Under the pieces are notes generated by a model. That model did not search any database. It saw only the letters and a program-made list of their open reading frames with translations, and was not told the DNA's origin. From Antedon bifida (lineage: Eukaryota > Echinodermata > Crinoidea > Comatulida > Antedonidae), in assembly GCA_963402885.1 (NCBI GenBank), contig OY727094.1:9240501-9304500 (forward strand): DNA of 64,000 nucleotides. The letters are read 5' to 3'. The translations under genes were made by a program, and so were the position numbers. Shown piece after piece: positions 12,401-23,500 of this stretch (position 1 is the stretch's first letter; every line of letters begins with the position of its first letter).

Positions 12401-14369
12401 ATTATAATATAAAAACAACTAATTTAATGTTTGTCTTTAGTGTAATGCCTAGATTAAGATTTCAGTGAAAGCATTTCTTAGGCTGGGTTGAAGCATCAAA
12501 GACCCGTAACTTTTCCATTTTCACGCGCGCCCGGCTGCGCATGGCTGGCCTTGGTTTTGTAATACTTCACTTCCGCGTGTTCCATCCAGCAACGCTCGAG
12601 AGAACCAAGAAACTATGATCGATCGCGTGAAATTTTGTAAATATTCACGGTCCGGCTCGATAATCGTTATTTATCTTCAACTTAACGCAACTAGTCGTCG
12701 TAAACATTTGGTTGACAAAAAAACAGGCTTTAGGCTATTGGCGCAAAAAAAACAGTTTCGTGTATTATATGGTCTATAAAACCCACTATATTCAGATAAT
12801 TATATAACAAGAATCGACTAGCCAAAACGCCTCAAATGCTATCTCCGGGCGTCTAGAAAAAAAAACCCTAGACGATTATTTTCCCATATCGGCCCCTTTT
12901 TATCAAAATCCTAGATCCGCCCCTGGAGATGATCGATGTTTTAATACACACGAATATTCATCTGACACAAATTACTGTAAAGTCTATAAGAAATGTTTGC
13001 CAGTTACAACACGTGGACACATTACAACCCACACATAAAACAAATGCTTGTGTACTCCGCATACTGTACATTTAGCTTTCAGTTAGCATCCTATGAATAA
13101 GGACATTCATTTGTTAACAATTATTCACACTAGACACGAGACTGATGTACAGTACAACTCGTTCAATCAACAGTGATTGTTTTATACAAGTTATCCTTTG
13201 TTATCCTTCACCTCATGATGGGCTATGCCCGAAAAATGTCGTTAATAAATTTATATTGAAGCAGTTTTAACTTGTTTGATTTTGATTTTTTCTATCTACC
13301 CTGTCTATGCAGCTCTTTGATTTATATTTACTTACGTAAATTTATTTAAATAACATTTCTACGGCACCGTTATTTATGTGCATTTCCTTTGAGGAATGTA
13401 TGGAGGTGTGTGTAAAAGCAGTTGGATAGGTGTGTATACGTTGTAAAGTAGGCTTCAATTGTCCTCTGTCAACTCTGACAATTGAAAGTTATTGTTCATT
13501 ACAAGTAACGCAAAAAAAAGCAAATTAACTTACTTGAACAGGTAATTAAAACAAAATCGCAGGAAGAGTATCCCTGGTATCTTTCAGAACAATCTGAAAG
13601 ATGTGTTTCAGTTCCTTGGCAATAGTATCCGTAGTTGTTACTATACCTTGGAAAGGTATCACCAAGTCCCGTTGTTCGACTGCCCGACTCTTTAGTATAC
13701 GATACACTTCCTTCATAACCAAGTTGTCTACAGACAACTTTAGTGTCTTCCATATCCCAAGTATTACAAAAAAAATACCACGTGCCGCCTCTCCGCACCA
13801 GTAGCTTACCATTACCAAAGTCTGTACCATCGACAAGTTTAACAGAATGGCTCGGTGATGTACCTAACATACAAAAGAGGTAAGCTACTTAAGTTAATTA
13901 AATAATTTGTTTCTACAATTTAAAACAGTAGACTAGAATAAAATAAAAGTGCGAGAAACTAATACATTCTAAGTACGGAAGTTTGATAACCGTAGACCCA
14001 GGCCTTCTTCAATCAGTGCAATGTGCCAAGATTCAAATTGACAACTTAATTTGTTTATATTTCATACTCAACAGCGAGACACGCCAACTACAGGATCATG
14101 GAGTGAATGAAAATGAACTTAAGAGTCGTGAGTTACAACACTGGTCATGATTGAACACTGTTAGCTGGAAGGCAAGCACGTTAACCAAAGAGCTAGCTAA
14201 CAGTTGTAATTATAATTAGTTACTTCAGGGAAGTAGCTTGCTTGGAGTGTTGCTGTCAACAAAAATTGGGTTAAATAATTCTTTACAAATTCTTAAAAGT
14301 TCACTCACCACTAATTCTTTCCAAACTGACTAAGAGAGCAAACACAAAAAGATGCATTGTCAAACACAT
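3415..14369 (-). CDS. Gene A: secreted multidomain SRCR/EGF/FN3/Ig-like protein
   Basis: Exons, 5' to 3': 14309-14369, 13534-13863, 11627-11748, 11001-11229, 10809-10907, 10105-10425, 9129-9515, 8624-8881, 8289-8420, 8049-8192, 7821-7949, 7533-7682, 6907-7224, 6331-6717, 5860-6111, 5412-5543, 5112-5255, 4706-4834, 4269-4418, 3862-4179, and a short terminal exon 3415-3422. All joins keep frame, giving about 1,399 residues. Domains: signal peptide 1-20 (MCLTMHLFVFALLVSLERIS), SRCR 21-131, SRCR 131-248, EGF to 281, FN3 to 388, unnamed domain X to 517, Ig-like to 603, four EGFs to 788, FN3 to 894, X to 1023, Ig-like to 1107, four EGFs to 1292, FN3 to 1398. If the last donor is not used, translation ends at 3833 instead. 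Neither end has a membrane segment or kinase, so the protein is probably secreted. The X-Ig-EGF-FN3 order recalls Tie/angiopoietin-receptor ectodomains, and the SRCR domains recall scavenger receptors. The ligand is unknown. Confidence 0.85.
3862..4179 (-). other. Gene A exon 20: third, last FN3 domain
   Basis: This 318-nt phase-1 exon encodes an FN3 domain with VSWFDWVFG, the VVSYEVLYK strand and the TEFILIKLKPGKQYNV loop. Its donor (G|GTAAAATAC) can splice to an acceptor after a pyrimidine tract (TTTCAG, exon from 3422), giving a two-residue tail and a stop. Reading through gives a nine-residue tail (KILHVDVY region). Both options are conserved in gene B. Confidence 0.8.
4269..7224 (-). other. 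Gene A exons 13-19: second FN3-X-Ig-EGFx4 module
   Basis: This is the second copy of the seven-exon module. FN3 (6907-7224) has VTGYRLFYRY. Domain X (6331-6717) contains VSWFDGSPYPGSHV. The Ig-like exon (5860-6111) has GLRWRYNGG and SGIYECHF. Four EGF exons follow. Exon 16 (5412-5543) ends at an unusual GTTCGT donor, supported by its length (132 nt, same as exon 9) and by conservation of the same donor in gene B. Confidence 0.87.
7533..10425 (-). other. Gene A exons 6-12: first FN3-X-Ig-EGFx4 module
   Basis: Seven phase-1 exons of 321, 387, 258, 132, 144, 129 and 150 nt encode FN3, domain X, an Ig-like domain and four EGF-like units. The next seven exons (6907-7224 down to 4269-4418) measure 318, 387, 252, 132, 144, 129 and 150 nt in the same order with recognisably related peptides, for example CPVCYNGG in exons 9 and 16. 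This is an internal duplication of a whole module. The Ig-like domain keeps the LRWRHNGG tryptophan strand and GIYEC but lacks an obvious first cysteine. Confidence 0.88.
11001..11748 (-). other. Gene A exons 3-4: second SRCR domain, split by an intron
   Basis: Exon 3 (11627-11748) encodes IRLVGGSSGNQGRVEV and the TWLSI strand. Exon 4 (11001-11229) continues with VICRQLGF and the cysteines of GWEPTLGDC and DVSVKC. The intron between them is phase 0, unlike the phase 1 introns elsewhere in the gene. Splitting over two exons is usual for group A SRCR domains, whereas the first SRCR is a single exon, so the two domains may have different origins. Confidence 0.82.
11900..12370 (-). mobile_element. 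Decayed RTE-like LINE fragment in intron 2 of gene A
   Basis: On the minus strand, pieces of a reverse transcriptase are readable: VRQG near 12,352-12,366, then LSPK.FT, then RFAD near 12,232-12,250. Nearer 11,905-11,960 is a C-terminal RTAQNRKGW-like piece. The motif order matches RTE-type endonuclease-RT proteins. Stops and deletions show it is dead. The much shorter matching intron of gene B has no counterpart. Confidence 0.6.
12371..13533. other. Rest of gene A intron 2
   Basis: This AT-rich intron sequence holds no recognised exon. A hAT-type terminal word (aatcctagatccgcccctg) lies at about 12,907-12,925 with no matching opposite end found. The same 19-base word occurs, also on the coding strand, in the last SLC6 exon near 51,010-51,030. 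Confidence 0.5.
13534..13863 (-). other. Gene A exon 2: first SRCR domain
   Basis: One 330-nt phase 1-1 exon encodes a scavenger receptor cysteine-rich domain. It has the hallmark start (VKLVDGTDFGNGKL), the VVCRQLGY core and six cysteines, ending DFVLITCSS. SRCR domains bind ligands outside the cell in many animal immune and adhesion proteins. This exon is among the most diverged from its partner in gene B (28267-28596), roughly 60% identical by eye. Confidence 0.88.
14150..14215 (-). mobile_element. Possible tRNA-derived SINE head in gene A intron 1
   Basis: Read on the minus strand, the segment resembles tRNA-like SINE heads: a GCTCTTTGGTTAACGTGC stretch like an A box, then GTTCAATCATGACC like a degenerate B box. 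No body or tail was delimited. Confidence 0.35.
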
Positions 14370-14441
14370 AACTGTTGTTACTGTTGATTGTAGATGCGGC
14401 GGCAGCCTACTCTTACTGAAAATTATACTGTGGGCGTGGTG

Positions 14442-14449
14442 TATTTATA
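14442..14449 (-). promoter_or_regulatory. TATA box of gene A
   Basis: TATAAATA on the minus strand lies about 75 bases upstream of the start codon at 14369. The surrounding GAGCCGTATAAA is also conserved upstream of gene B (29219-29226), suggesting a shared core promoter for both paralogues. Confidence 0.6.
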
Positions 14450-15775
14450 CGGCTCTTGTTGCAAATTCACACTAAATTTGAATCGAACAATATTATCAAA
14501 ATGTAGAAAGTTATACGGCCGGCTGCTCTAATCAAGTGTTTAGTGTTCTCACAGGTATTATGTCTATATTAAATGTTGACTTTATTTTATTACAAATTTA
14601 TGAAGTACATCTTAAACTTATTGTAATCCAATATTGAATTTAAGTAGGACCATTAGAGTATTGATTTGTTCCTGTTAATATAACTACACTAAATTATCCT
14701 GTTTATCGCAATGGTTGAAAGAACTTTGGTAAAATGTTTGGCTTTATAGTATAAACATTTACATGAAAGGTAATTTCCGTATTGTAGACGTAAACCAGAT
14801 TAGGTATAAGAGAAAGTGGGCGGTATCCTTACACATGTGAAAGAGCGGGATGATCAAAGGAAATCATCATCACAGACGAAACTAATGAGTTGTACAATTA
14901 TGTAACTCGGGCTCGTAACAGTTCTTTGATCCTTTAATGTTTGGCTGTGAGAATACTAACAGTAGGCCTAATGGTTGAACCTAGGACTGGATCCATATTC
15001 TTAAATCCTATTTTGCGAAACATGCTTCCTTGATTGTAAGACCTTTATTACCTCCGTCAATGAGGTTAAATTCATGGATGCAATATTATTTGTTTGTACA
15101 GTTGTCTTTTTGCATTTGTAGTATTTTTAGGTTTTGATAAAAATGCCCTTATTTGTACGTAGAACACGTTTCATTTTGATTTGTTTCGTAATAAACTATA
15201 TTATTTGTTTAGTCATTCTATTAAACGTTAAGTATGCTTTTAACGCATTATTATATTGTGCCTACGTAAAATGTGACGTTATGACTTTTGAAAGTTCACA
15301 AAGCCCATGGTCAGGTAGCAAGAGAATACAAATTTTGAAATTCGGCAGTTTAGTTTGTGGACACTCAAACAAATACAACACATACAACATATTCCGGATT
15401 GTGAAAACATTATCACCTGGTTTAGATTAAGTAATGGGGTAGATAGTTCATGAATTATAAACCTGTAAAATAATGGAGTCAAAACAGTTTTGTCTAGCTG
15501 TCAGCTAGACTTCGTCAAGTCTTGTGTGGTGATTGGGCTCCCTTTTCCAGTCGCCACCGAGGTTTTCCGCCTTCCTCATTGAATCCGGTTTTCAAAATAA
15601 ACATACCTTAAATGTTTTTTGATTTGCAGAACATAAACGACTCTGTTAATACGTGGTATGCCTGTAGATAAGGGTAATATGAAAACTGAGGTAATAGCCT
15701 AATAAAGGGTGACATTTTTTCCCATAGGCCTCTTTTTAGTAAAAGCGTCACAACATGGTGCTTCGCGCAAGTCAG

Positions 15776-15860
15776 TCAACTGTCGCTTGCCATTGGTAAA
15801 CACGCTTGCGTTGCGTCTACGTCCTTGCGTTGCGTCTTAGTGGGAACCAGGCTTTAATTT
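15776..15860. mobile_element. MITE half-copy
   Basis: This sequence, from the gtcgcttgccattgg segment to ttagtgggaaccaggcttt, forms one arm of the same inverted-repeat family as 2,753-2,880 and 15,964-16,054. It contains repeated ttgcgttgcgtct words. Confidence 0.5.
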
Positions 15861-15963
15861 TACCAAAGCCAAACAATTCCAATTCCAAATCAATTTCATC
15901 TTCGTTATCGTCGTCATAATCATCAATCATCATATCACAATCATCCTAATATCATTGACATCA

Positions 15964-16054
15964 TTTAAGCGTGGTTTCCACTAGAGGCACAACGCAAGGA
16001 CGTAGAAAAACAAGCGACGTCCGTGGGTTTCGTCTCTAGTGGGAACTAAGCCTT
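15964..16054. mobile_element. Complete about 90-bp palindromic MITE
   Basis: The left end reads taagcgtggtttccactaga. The right end reads ctctagtgggaactaagcct. They are imperfect inverted repeats with matching acaacgcaagg/cgacgtccg-type inner arms. It lies in the gene B flank and is absent from the equivalent place near gene A. Confidence 0.6.
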
Positions 16055-16499
16055 ATATTCAACATTATCATCGTCATTGTTATCGTTATCATTACCGTGA
16101 ATATTCCATATTTATCATCACGTGTTGTAATTTTCTTCGTTGTAACACTTAATATGCAAACCATTTGCACACACACACACCTGCTGCACAATGCAAGTGG
16201 AATGATTTGCTGCTTGAGTATGGCATACCAAAGTATATGTATAATTTGGCATACTTACAAACTATGTTCTAGCAAGTGTTTTTGTTTTCGAATAATATCC
16301 CATTCACTACTTGAAATACGTTGGGATTTATACGCTCGCCATTCAGCAAGTACAAGAAGAAAAGATGATAGTGGAAGATGCAGGCTGATGAAATATTGGT
16401 AAGTACAATATTACAACTGATACAACTCACTCCATTTTAATACCTAAGCGTACATTTATTTGTCTGTGTCGACACTACCGTTACCTGCTATCAGTAAAA

Positions 16500-17063
16500 T
16501 ATTTTTTTGTTTTCTTCATTTATTTCCTTTATTGCATCAAGTAAACAGTGATGAAGTTGACATAAATATTTGAAAAACTTTATCAAAGAAAAAAAAAACA
16601 TAGTATAACACAAACCAAACAAGTTACTAAAATATATCGTAGTCCACAAATCAGTCTTTCAATGGCCATCATAGTACATCCAGTAACACAAACCAAATGG
16701 AGTTCACAATTTGCTTATCATAACTCAGTTTCTGATCATTCACCAATCATTGAAAACTCCGTGGAAAGTAATGAAGTTTTTTGTGCGTTGTGTCCTGACT
16801 TTGGGGAGGGTGAACGATCTAACGCGTCGGAGCTGATGGTTGTGTGTGGGAGGTTTAGGTAAAAGAGAGTGTAATCTATGATCTTCTTTTTTCATTTTAT
16901 CAAAGAATTTTCTTGACAACTTCTCGCGGCGTTCAGATAGAGTGATGATATTAAGGTATCTGCGGGTATCAGCATACGAGGTACCATCCGGGCATATTAT
17001 GTTACACGCTCTTCTTTGGACATGTTCGATTTGGTCAGAGTGTGCTTTGGATAAACTCTTACT
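16500..17063 (-). mobile_element. 5'-truncated LINE insertion specific to the gene B flank
   Basis: On the minus strand an open frame of about 100 codons ends at 16740-16742. It reads like the end of CR1/L2-type reverse transcriptases (HSDQIEHVQRRACNIICP, SYADTRRYLN, LSERREKLSRKFF). The matching flank of gene A lacks it and preserves the empty site near 2,985. The insertion therefore postdates the tandem duplication, or was lost from the other copy by conversion. Confidence 0.75.
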
Positions 17064-17526
17064 ATACTTTTAAAGAACGTCGATAATGCAGTCAAAAAAA
17101 GTCATTCTGCTTATAGATTCCATTATAATTATAATTTCGTTATACTATTAACTATAAGATTATATAAGATTATAATGTGAACATTGTGATTTATATACTT
17201 ACTAACCACAAAGTTATCTAGGTTTATATTGTGATGTGATCAAGAAAAGTTAATTTTTAAAGACTTTGTTAATCTATAATAGTAGTTAGGGTTTAGTGAA
17301 ACAACAACAGTGCTGCAAATTGACAACATAGATAACGTCATACGTTATTTTATGAAACAGACGACTAGATCAGTAACTAAAGCTAACTTCTTTCTTTTGA
17401 TTTAGATATTATTCTGTTATATTGTTCTAAAGAGTTGACGATATTTATCTTTTATCGTAAACGTTTTCTTATTTAGACTGCTACGGCTACTTACTAAGAC
17501 ATAACAAGATTTTGGCTTCTCTTAGC

Positions 17527-20500
17527 CTACACATCTGAAATAAAAGGAAACATTCTTGTAAACTGTATATTAGTTATTAGGATGCTTTCAATTTGCGACA
17601 ATCTAGAACGATCATTGTGTCGCTGTTCGTCTCCTGAAAAAATGTTAGCATTGAGTGAGAAAGCACGTTTAAATGTCCTAGTCTTCCCATTATGAATTAT
17701 GACGTAACAGTTCATAGGTCATCGTTCGACGAAAATCTAAAGCTTCATATTTTTGTGCTAGACCTCTTTTTATTGTTTTACATAATATTGTTAGGAACGT
17801 CAATATGATTTTATTTTCTGGCGAAGGCAATTTTAATTACAATGGGAATGTTATATTTATGTACTGTATTACTATTCTCTATACTTTACAATCAGAAACA
17901 TGATTCTCAAATAAATAACGCATATTATGCGTACATTTGTTTTGTACGGCTGTCATGCGTTTAGTAAACTAACTTAGTACACGTCTACATGTAGTATTTT
18001 ACCTGTTAATTTACAGGTTGAGACAGCACTTGCTGGACCTAATGGTCCTGACGTCATCTGTTTATCAACATCCTTTAGACATTTGATAGCAACGTTGTAC
18101 TGTTTTCCTGGTTTTAGCTTATTCAATATAAACTCAGTAGTTGTTGTAACTCCAGCCGTCGTGTAGTTCCCGCTGATAGAGTCCTTGTATAATACTTCAT
18201 AGGATACGACTGGACCAGTTCCGAAATCCCGACCGAATACCCAATCAAACCAGCTGACTGTAATCTCTCGACGATTTGGCGAAACATACAATGTTGGACC
18301 ATGTTCGAGGTATGGTAATGCTAATTAAGATAAAAATGCAGGCATTTTCAAGTTGCACATGAAAATGTAATCCAAAAAAGTTAAATAATAATTAATTAAA
18401 ATAACCATTAGTTACCTATTTGACAATCATGACCGCCCCATTCTTCGTCACATACTCTATCTGCGCATGTGCCATTGCTATAACAGGAATCTGAATTTTG
18501 ACAATGGCAATGCTGATTACAGAGAGATCCAAAATTACCATTTGTACAAGATACGTTTACATGCTCTGCAACAAACAAACAGAAATATATTTCAAATTGT
18601 ATAGTGTTTCCCAAGCTGAAAAGGTCTGACTAACTATTAGTCTAAACTATCCCGTCTACGATATCCAATCTCTTCCATCAAGATAGTTTAATACCGCCTA
18701 ACTCTCACTATACACACTCTCCAATCTCTTAAACCTACATCAATTTACTTTAGAGAGGAAGCAGAGTGAAGTACACTTGAGTATTTCAATCTTTAGCCTA
18801 TGCGAAGTTTATTCCTCAAAGATATCATGGCACAATTCAACTGATGGGCTTAGCCTACCTTGGCATTGAGGTCCATGAAATCCCGGGAAACATGATTCAA
18901 TCTCGCACCCTGCAACTGAGTCACAATTGTCTACTGGACAGTTGCACACTTGCTTACAGTCTGCTCCGTAGAAACCCTTATTGCATTCTGAAATGAGAAT
19001 CTAAATTATTGTCACATTTACAAATTACCATACGGTACAGTAGTATTACTATTTAAGCTAGATTGACAGATACAGTGGATGTAAAGAATATCTAGCTCGA
19101 GTCCCTGACAACAGACGGTAGGCGGTAGTAGAAGTGGCAGAGGCCAAGAAATTAAATCAATTGGACAATCCAAATGAACATTCTGTTGGTCATGCTGTCG
19201 ATTCATGTTATTGTTTGCTAAGCTTCAAAGAATATGAAAAGAAATGTATGTCAAATTTATTACCTTTATTGCAGTCATGTCCATGAAATCCCGGCAAACA
19301 AGCACAACCAAGTGGTGAAGCAGGACAGAATAAGTTGCCTCTACAACCATTATCTTCATTGTCACAATTCAAAGAACAATCTTCTCCCCAATATCCAGAA
19401 TTGCATACTAATCGAAACAAATGAAGCTTTATTTAACATCCTTTGAATGTTTAGATAATTAATTACTGGATTTACAGTAAATCGTCTTCTACTTGCAAAC
19501 ATAGATGAAGTAAATACTTACACTATGTTGCAAAATATTTGGCGAAGCATCCGTTTACATTTGCTATTATACCAATTACATCGAAATATGTTGGCGGCAC
19601 AGAGAAACGTATAGGCCTATTATATTTACACGGAAAATAATAATATATATACATATATATGCGACACATAATAATTGAAGAGAGTAACGAACCCTCTGAA
19701 CAATCGTTTCCAGTGAAACCACTTGGACAGACACACAATGACGTCTGAGCGTCACAAATCCCTCCGTTGTAACATACTGGGCAATTTAAGGCACAGCCAG
19801 GTCCATATTTTTCCAATGGACAATCTGTAACAAAATACATAGTGAGGTTAAAACCGTTTATTTTAACTAATTAAAATCTCATGATGTGCAGCTTTAAAGT
19901 TACTTAATTAAGATGTACCAGAACACCGAGGAGAATGACACCTGGATACAACATTTATAATTAGAATGACGATGCAACATGACTAATAATGGGATGAAAA
20001 TAACCAATGACGGTGGATTTGTTGTGAGTGTTTATCTGTAACTCTATAACAATAATTATAGTATGATTTTAAAATACATAATTAGTGTGGGCCCTTCTTA
20101 ATTGTAACTTCTTCGTCGTTATACTTGCAGTCAAAACCTACCTTTAACATTTAATTGAATAATTGCATGGTTTCCTTGATTTCGTTTCGCTAGAAAGTGG
20201 CATTCGTAAATTCCACTATCTTTGGTTCGCGCATGCTCAATGATCACTGTACCCTTGTCTTTCCATTCTTTGATTCCGTTCCCACCATTATAGCGCCATC
20301 TTAGTCCCGTTGTATTGCTGTCAGTGGTTACAGAGAGAACAATTCTATCACCAGTTCCAACTACAACTGTTCTCTCTACAGGCTTAACGTTGGCTGAAAT
20401 GCAAAATTTACACTTTTTATATTCTATTTGAATGGTAAAAACAAATCAATCTCTTGTAAAGAATGAACTTTTTTAGAAATAAGTAAATAATATTATTTAT

Positions 20501-23500
20501 AAAAGACAAAATACATTGCCAAACTTTAACCGACAGTCAGCAACAATGTTTACAACAATCTTTTTTTGTTATAAAGTGTACTAATAATAAAATGTTATAA
20601 TATAGAAATGGTCACACCATTTTTATCTAAGATGATAATTGTAGACTGACTCGGCAACGCCCATATCCCGAGAATGTCAGCAGAAAAGGCACCACTTTTG
20701 GCCAAAGAAGATTCTCCTGGAATCTTGGCAATGAGGGCGTGATATTCAAACTCAGCAATTATTTCAATCATTGTATTCTCAGGAAACATCATAGTTGGCA
20801 AAACGTGTGATCCTGGGTACGGACTTCCATCAAACCAAGACACGGGTCGGCCAATGACATCAGCTGCACCAGTACTACAGGTACGTCGTAGCCTCATGTT
20901 TGTAGAGAGAGCTCCGGAGTAAACAAAGATGTTAACATTGTCAGTTTTGTTATAAACATCGACAACTGCTGGATTTGCCATTAACGTTACTCCGACGCTG
21001 CCGTCTGTAGAAGAAACTAATTCGGATTAACATTGTGTTAAAGTATAGTAGACCAACATGCCTCGTGTGTGTATTGGATGGAAGTCATCATCTAAACAAG
21101 ATAGGCCTAATCACAGGTTTGAATCTTGAAGAGGATAGAGTAATAGATAGGCTACTTGGTATTGTCTTAGAATTATGAAGTGATATTGCTACTTACAGTT
21201 ACAAGCCATGTCATGAAATACTGATGAACTTGGTCTTCCAATGAATAGCTCACCATATATGGTTCTATACGCTCGAATAAATATCTCGTATCGTCTGCAA
21301 GGGTTGAGCTCACGCAGTACCAGTTCTGTGCCCTCTGTATAATCGCCAGATCGTACTACACCTTCAGAGGGTGTTGTGTACCGATAAAACAGACGATACC
21401 CGGTAACGTTTCCCAGGCCGTAGTCTTTGTGAACTTCCCATTCATCCCATTCAAGAAGAACACTGTGGAAATTAGATCTTAAGATTCGTGGTGGATTGAG
21501 AAGAGCTGGTATAGCTGCAAGTATAAACATTCAAAAAGTTCTTATCAATTGTTTTACGACGTTTATATTCGTTCTAAAAGAAAAACAGTTTTTTGTGGCA
21601 CTAGTGTCAAATAATTGTTAGACCGCATCTGCTTTGACAAGTTTTGTTACTTACTGTTGAAAACAACTTAACCATTGTGAGCAAGATAGTCTTAAATTAA
21701 TTACCAAATTGACAGTCCTCGCCACCCCAACCTTCTTGGCAACCAAAGGGACAAGTTCCATTCTTCAGACATCCTAGCGTCATAGAACAGTGACATTTAT
21801 ACTGGCACAATGTTCCGTAGAAACCATCGGGACATGGTGTCGAATAATCATAATCTGCAACAAAACAGCAATTTTGTCATTCTACTGTATATCGGTTATT
21901 CGTCTATAATCACCGTATTAAACACACACGAATTGTATGACGTGTTACGACGTCACAGAATTGTAGATGATGTCAGATTTATAAAATATCCTTACCTTGA
22001 CATTGTGGTCCACTGAAACCTTCATCGCATGTTATATTCATACATCCCATTGACCTATCACAGGCGTTAAACTTGCAGTGACACAAACTCTTGCAGTCGG
22101 CGCCAAACGTCCCGTATGGACACACTTGGAATATAAGAGAGAAACCATAAGTTGCTTCCTTTCTAATTGAAGAGAGAGAAAAACTAAAGTAAAAAACAAC
22201 ACTTATCTTGTCCTTATACTTACATTCTTTGCAGTCCGACCCTTTGAACCCAGCCATACATGAGCACCCTAATGGTTCAGGCAAACAGAACAAAATGGCG
22301 TCGCAACCTCTATTTGAACTACTGCAAATTTCTGAACAGAAACGTCCCCAGTTATTGTCACCACATGCTTAAAAAACAAATAAAAAAATCAGTAATTGAC
22401 TCTCCTTCTACTTTTATATTATTTAAAGTGTGTTGAATAGCATTAAATATTCGAAATGAAAAAAAAACCAAAATGATACGTACGTTCACTACAGTCATCA
22501 CCCATAAACCCAGAAGGGCACAAACATGTCCCGTTGATAGTATGACATACTCCTCCATTGTAACAAACTGGGCAATCTTTGTCGCAATCGGCGCCCCATT
22601 TGGGTGTTGGGCAATCTAAAAAAACAGAGAGTTTTTGTAATTTATTTTGAAGAATACAAATTCATAAAATGACGTCTTTTTTTATTTGTAATGATATTGA
22701 TAGTTGTGTAGACTTTTATTACCTTTATAACATTTATAATCTTAGCTTCTCCTTCGAGAGCCATTTGAAATTTTAAAAATAAATTGTCACCTCTTATAAA
22801 AACTTGAATTATTGCTTGTAATCCCAGCTCTCTTTCCCCATCTATGTAACATTCGTATATACCGCCATCTTCAGTACGAACACTTTCAATAATTAAACTA
22901 GTCTTTCCATTCCAGTCGATCATTACATCACCTCCGTTATGGCGCCAACGTAGTTCATCTGAATCACCGTCTTCTATGCTCACCTCTAGTTCAAGTCTTT
23001 CACCATAACCTGCTATTGTCGTTCTGTTCCTTGATCGAACTTTAGCTATAAATGAAAAGATAATAATAAAGGCAACTGCAATTATAGGCCTACTAGTCTT
23101 TTCAATTTCAATTTTAATTTATTAATACACAATGAAATAATGTTAAACTAGTTTGTTAATAAATAAATAAAATTGCATATAAATACAATGAAAAGTAGTT
23201 CGGTCATGTTGGGGGAGAGTTATATCAGTCAGAACGACTTTTAAGACTGCTCAAAGATTTTTGTGTACCTTTCTTAAAACTTATCTTCATATAACATTTG
23301 TCTCTAAATTGTGAACATAATCTCATTTATGTTTTCTTCAGACCAATTATTAGTAAAGAGGCTTTCGTATGAGCAAACTTTCAGTTTTTTAAATTATGGA
23401 CTTCAGTTTGAAATAAAATATTGAATTGCTTTTATCTGAGGTAAACATAGTTTAAATATCATTCCCAACGGGATGTCAAATCTTAAATTTCACCTCTAAA

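Larger units (their letters stand above)
14591..17526. other. Spacer between genes B and A: second copy of the duplicated flank
   Basis: This is the counterpart of 1,183-3,414. Bases 14,591-15,740 closely match 1,183-2,500. Copy-specific changes follow: MITE pieces at 15,776-16,054, extra sequence to 16,385, and a LINE insertion at about 16,500-17,063 that splits the word reading agtaaaatatacttttaaag in the other copy. From 17,064 the match to 2,990 onward resumes. Confidence 0.75.

Noticed and set aside
3415-14369. Gene A as a Tie-type receptor tyrosine kinase
   Set aside because: The extracellular order is similar, but no membrane helix or kinase exon exists before 1,183, and the equivalent spacer of gene B has none before the gene A promoter.
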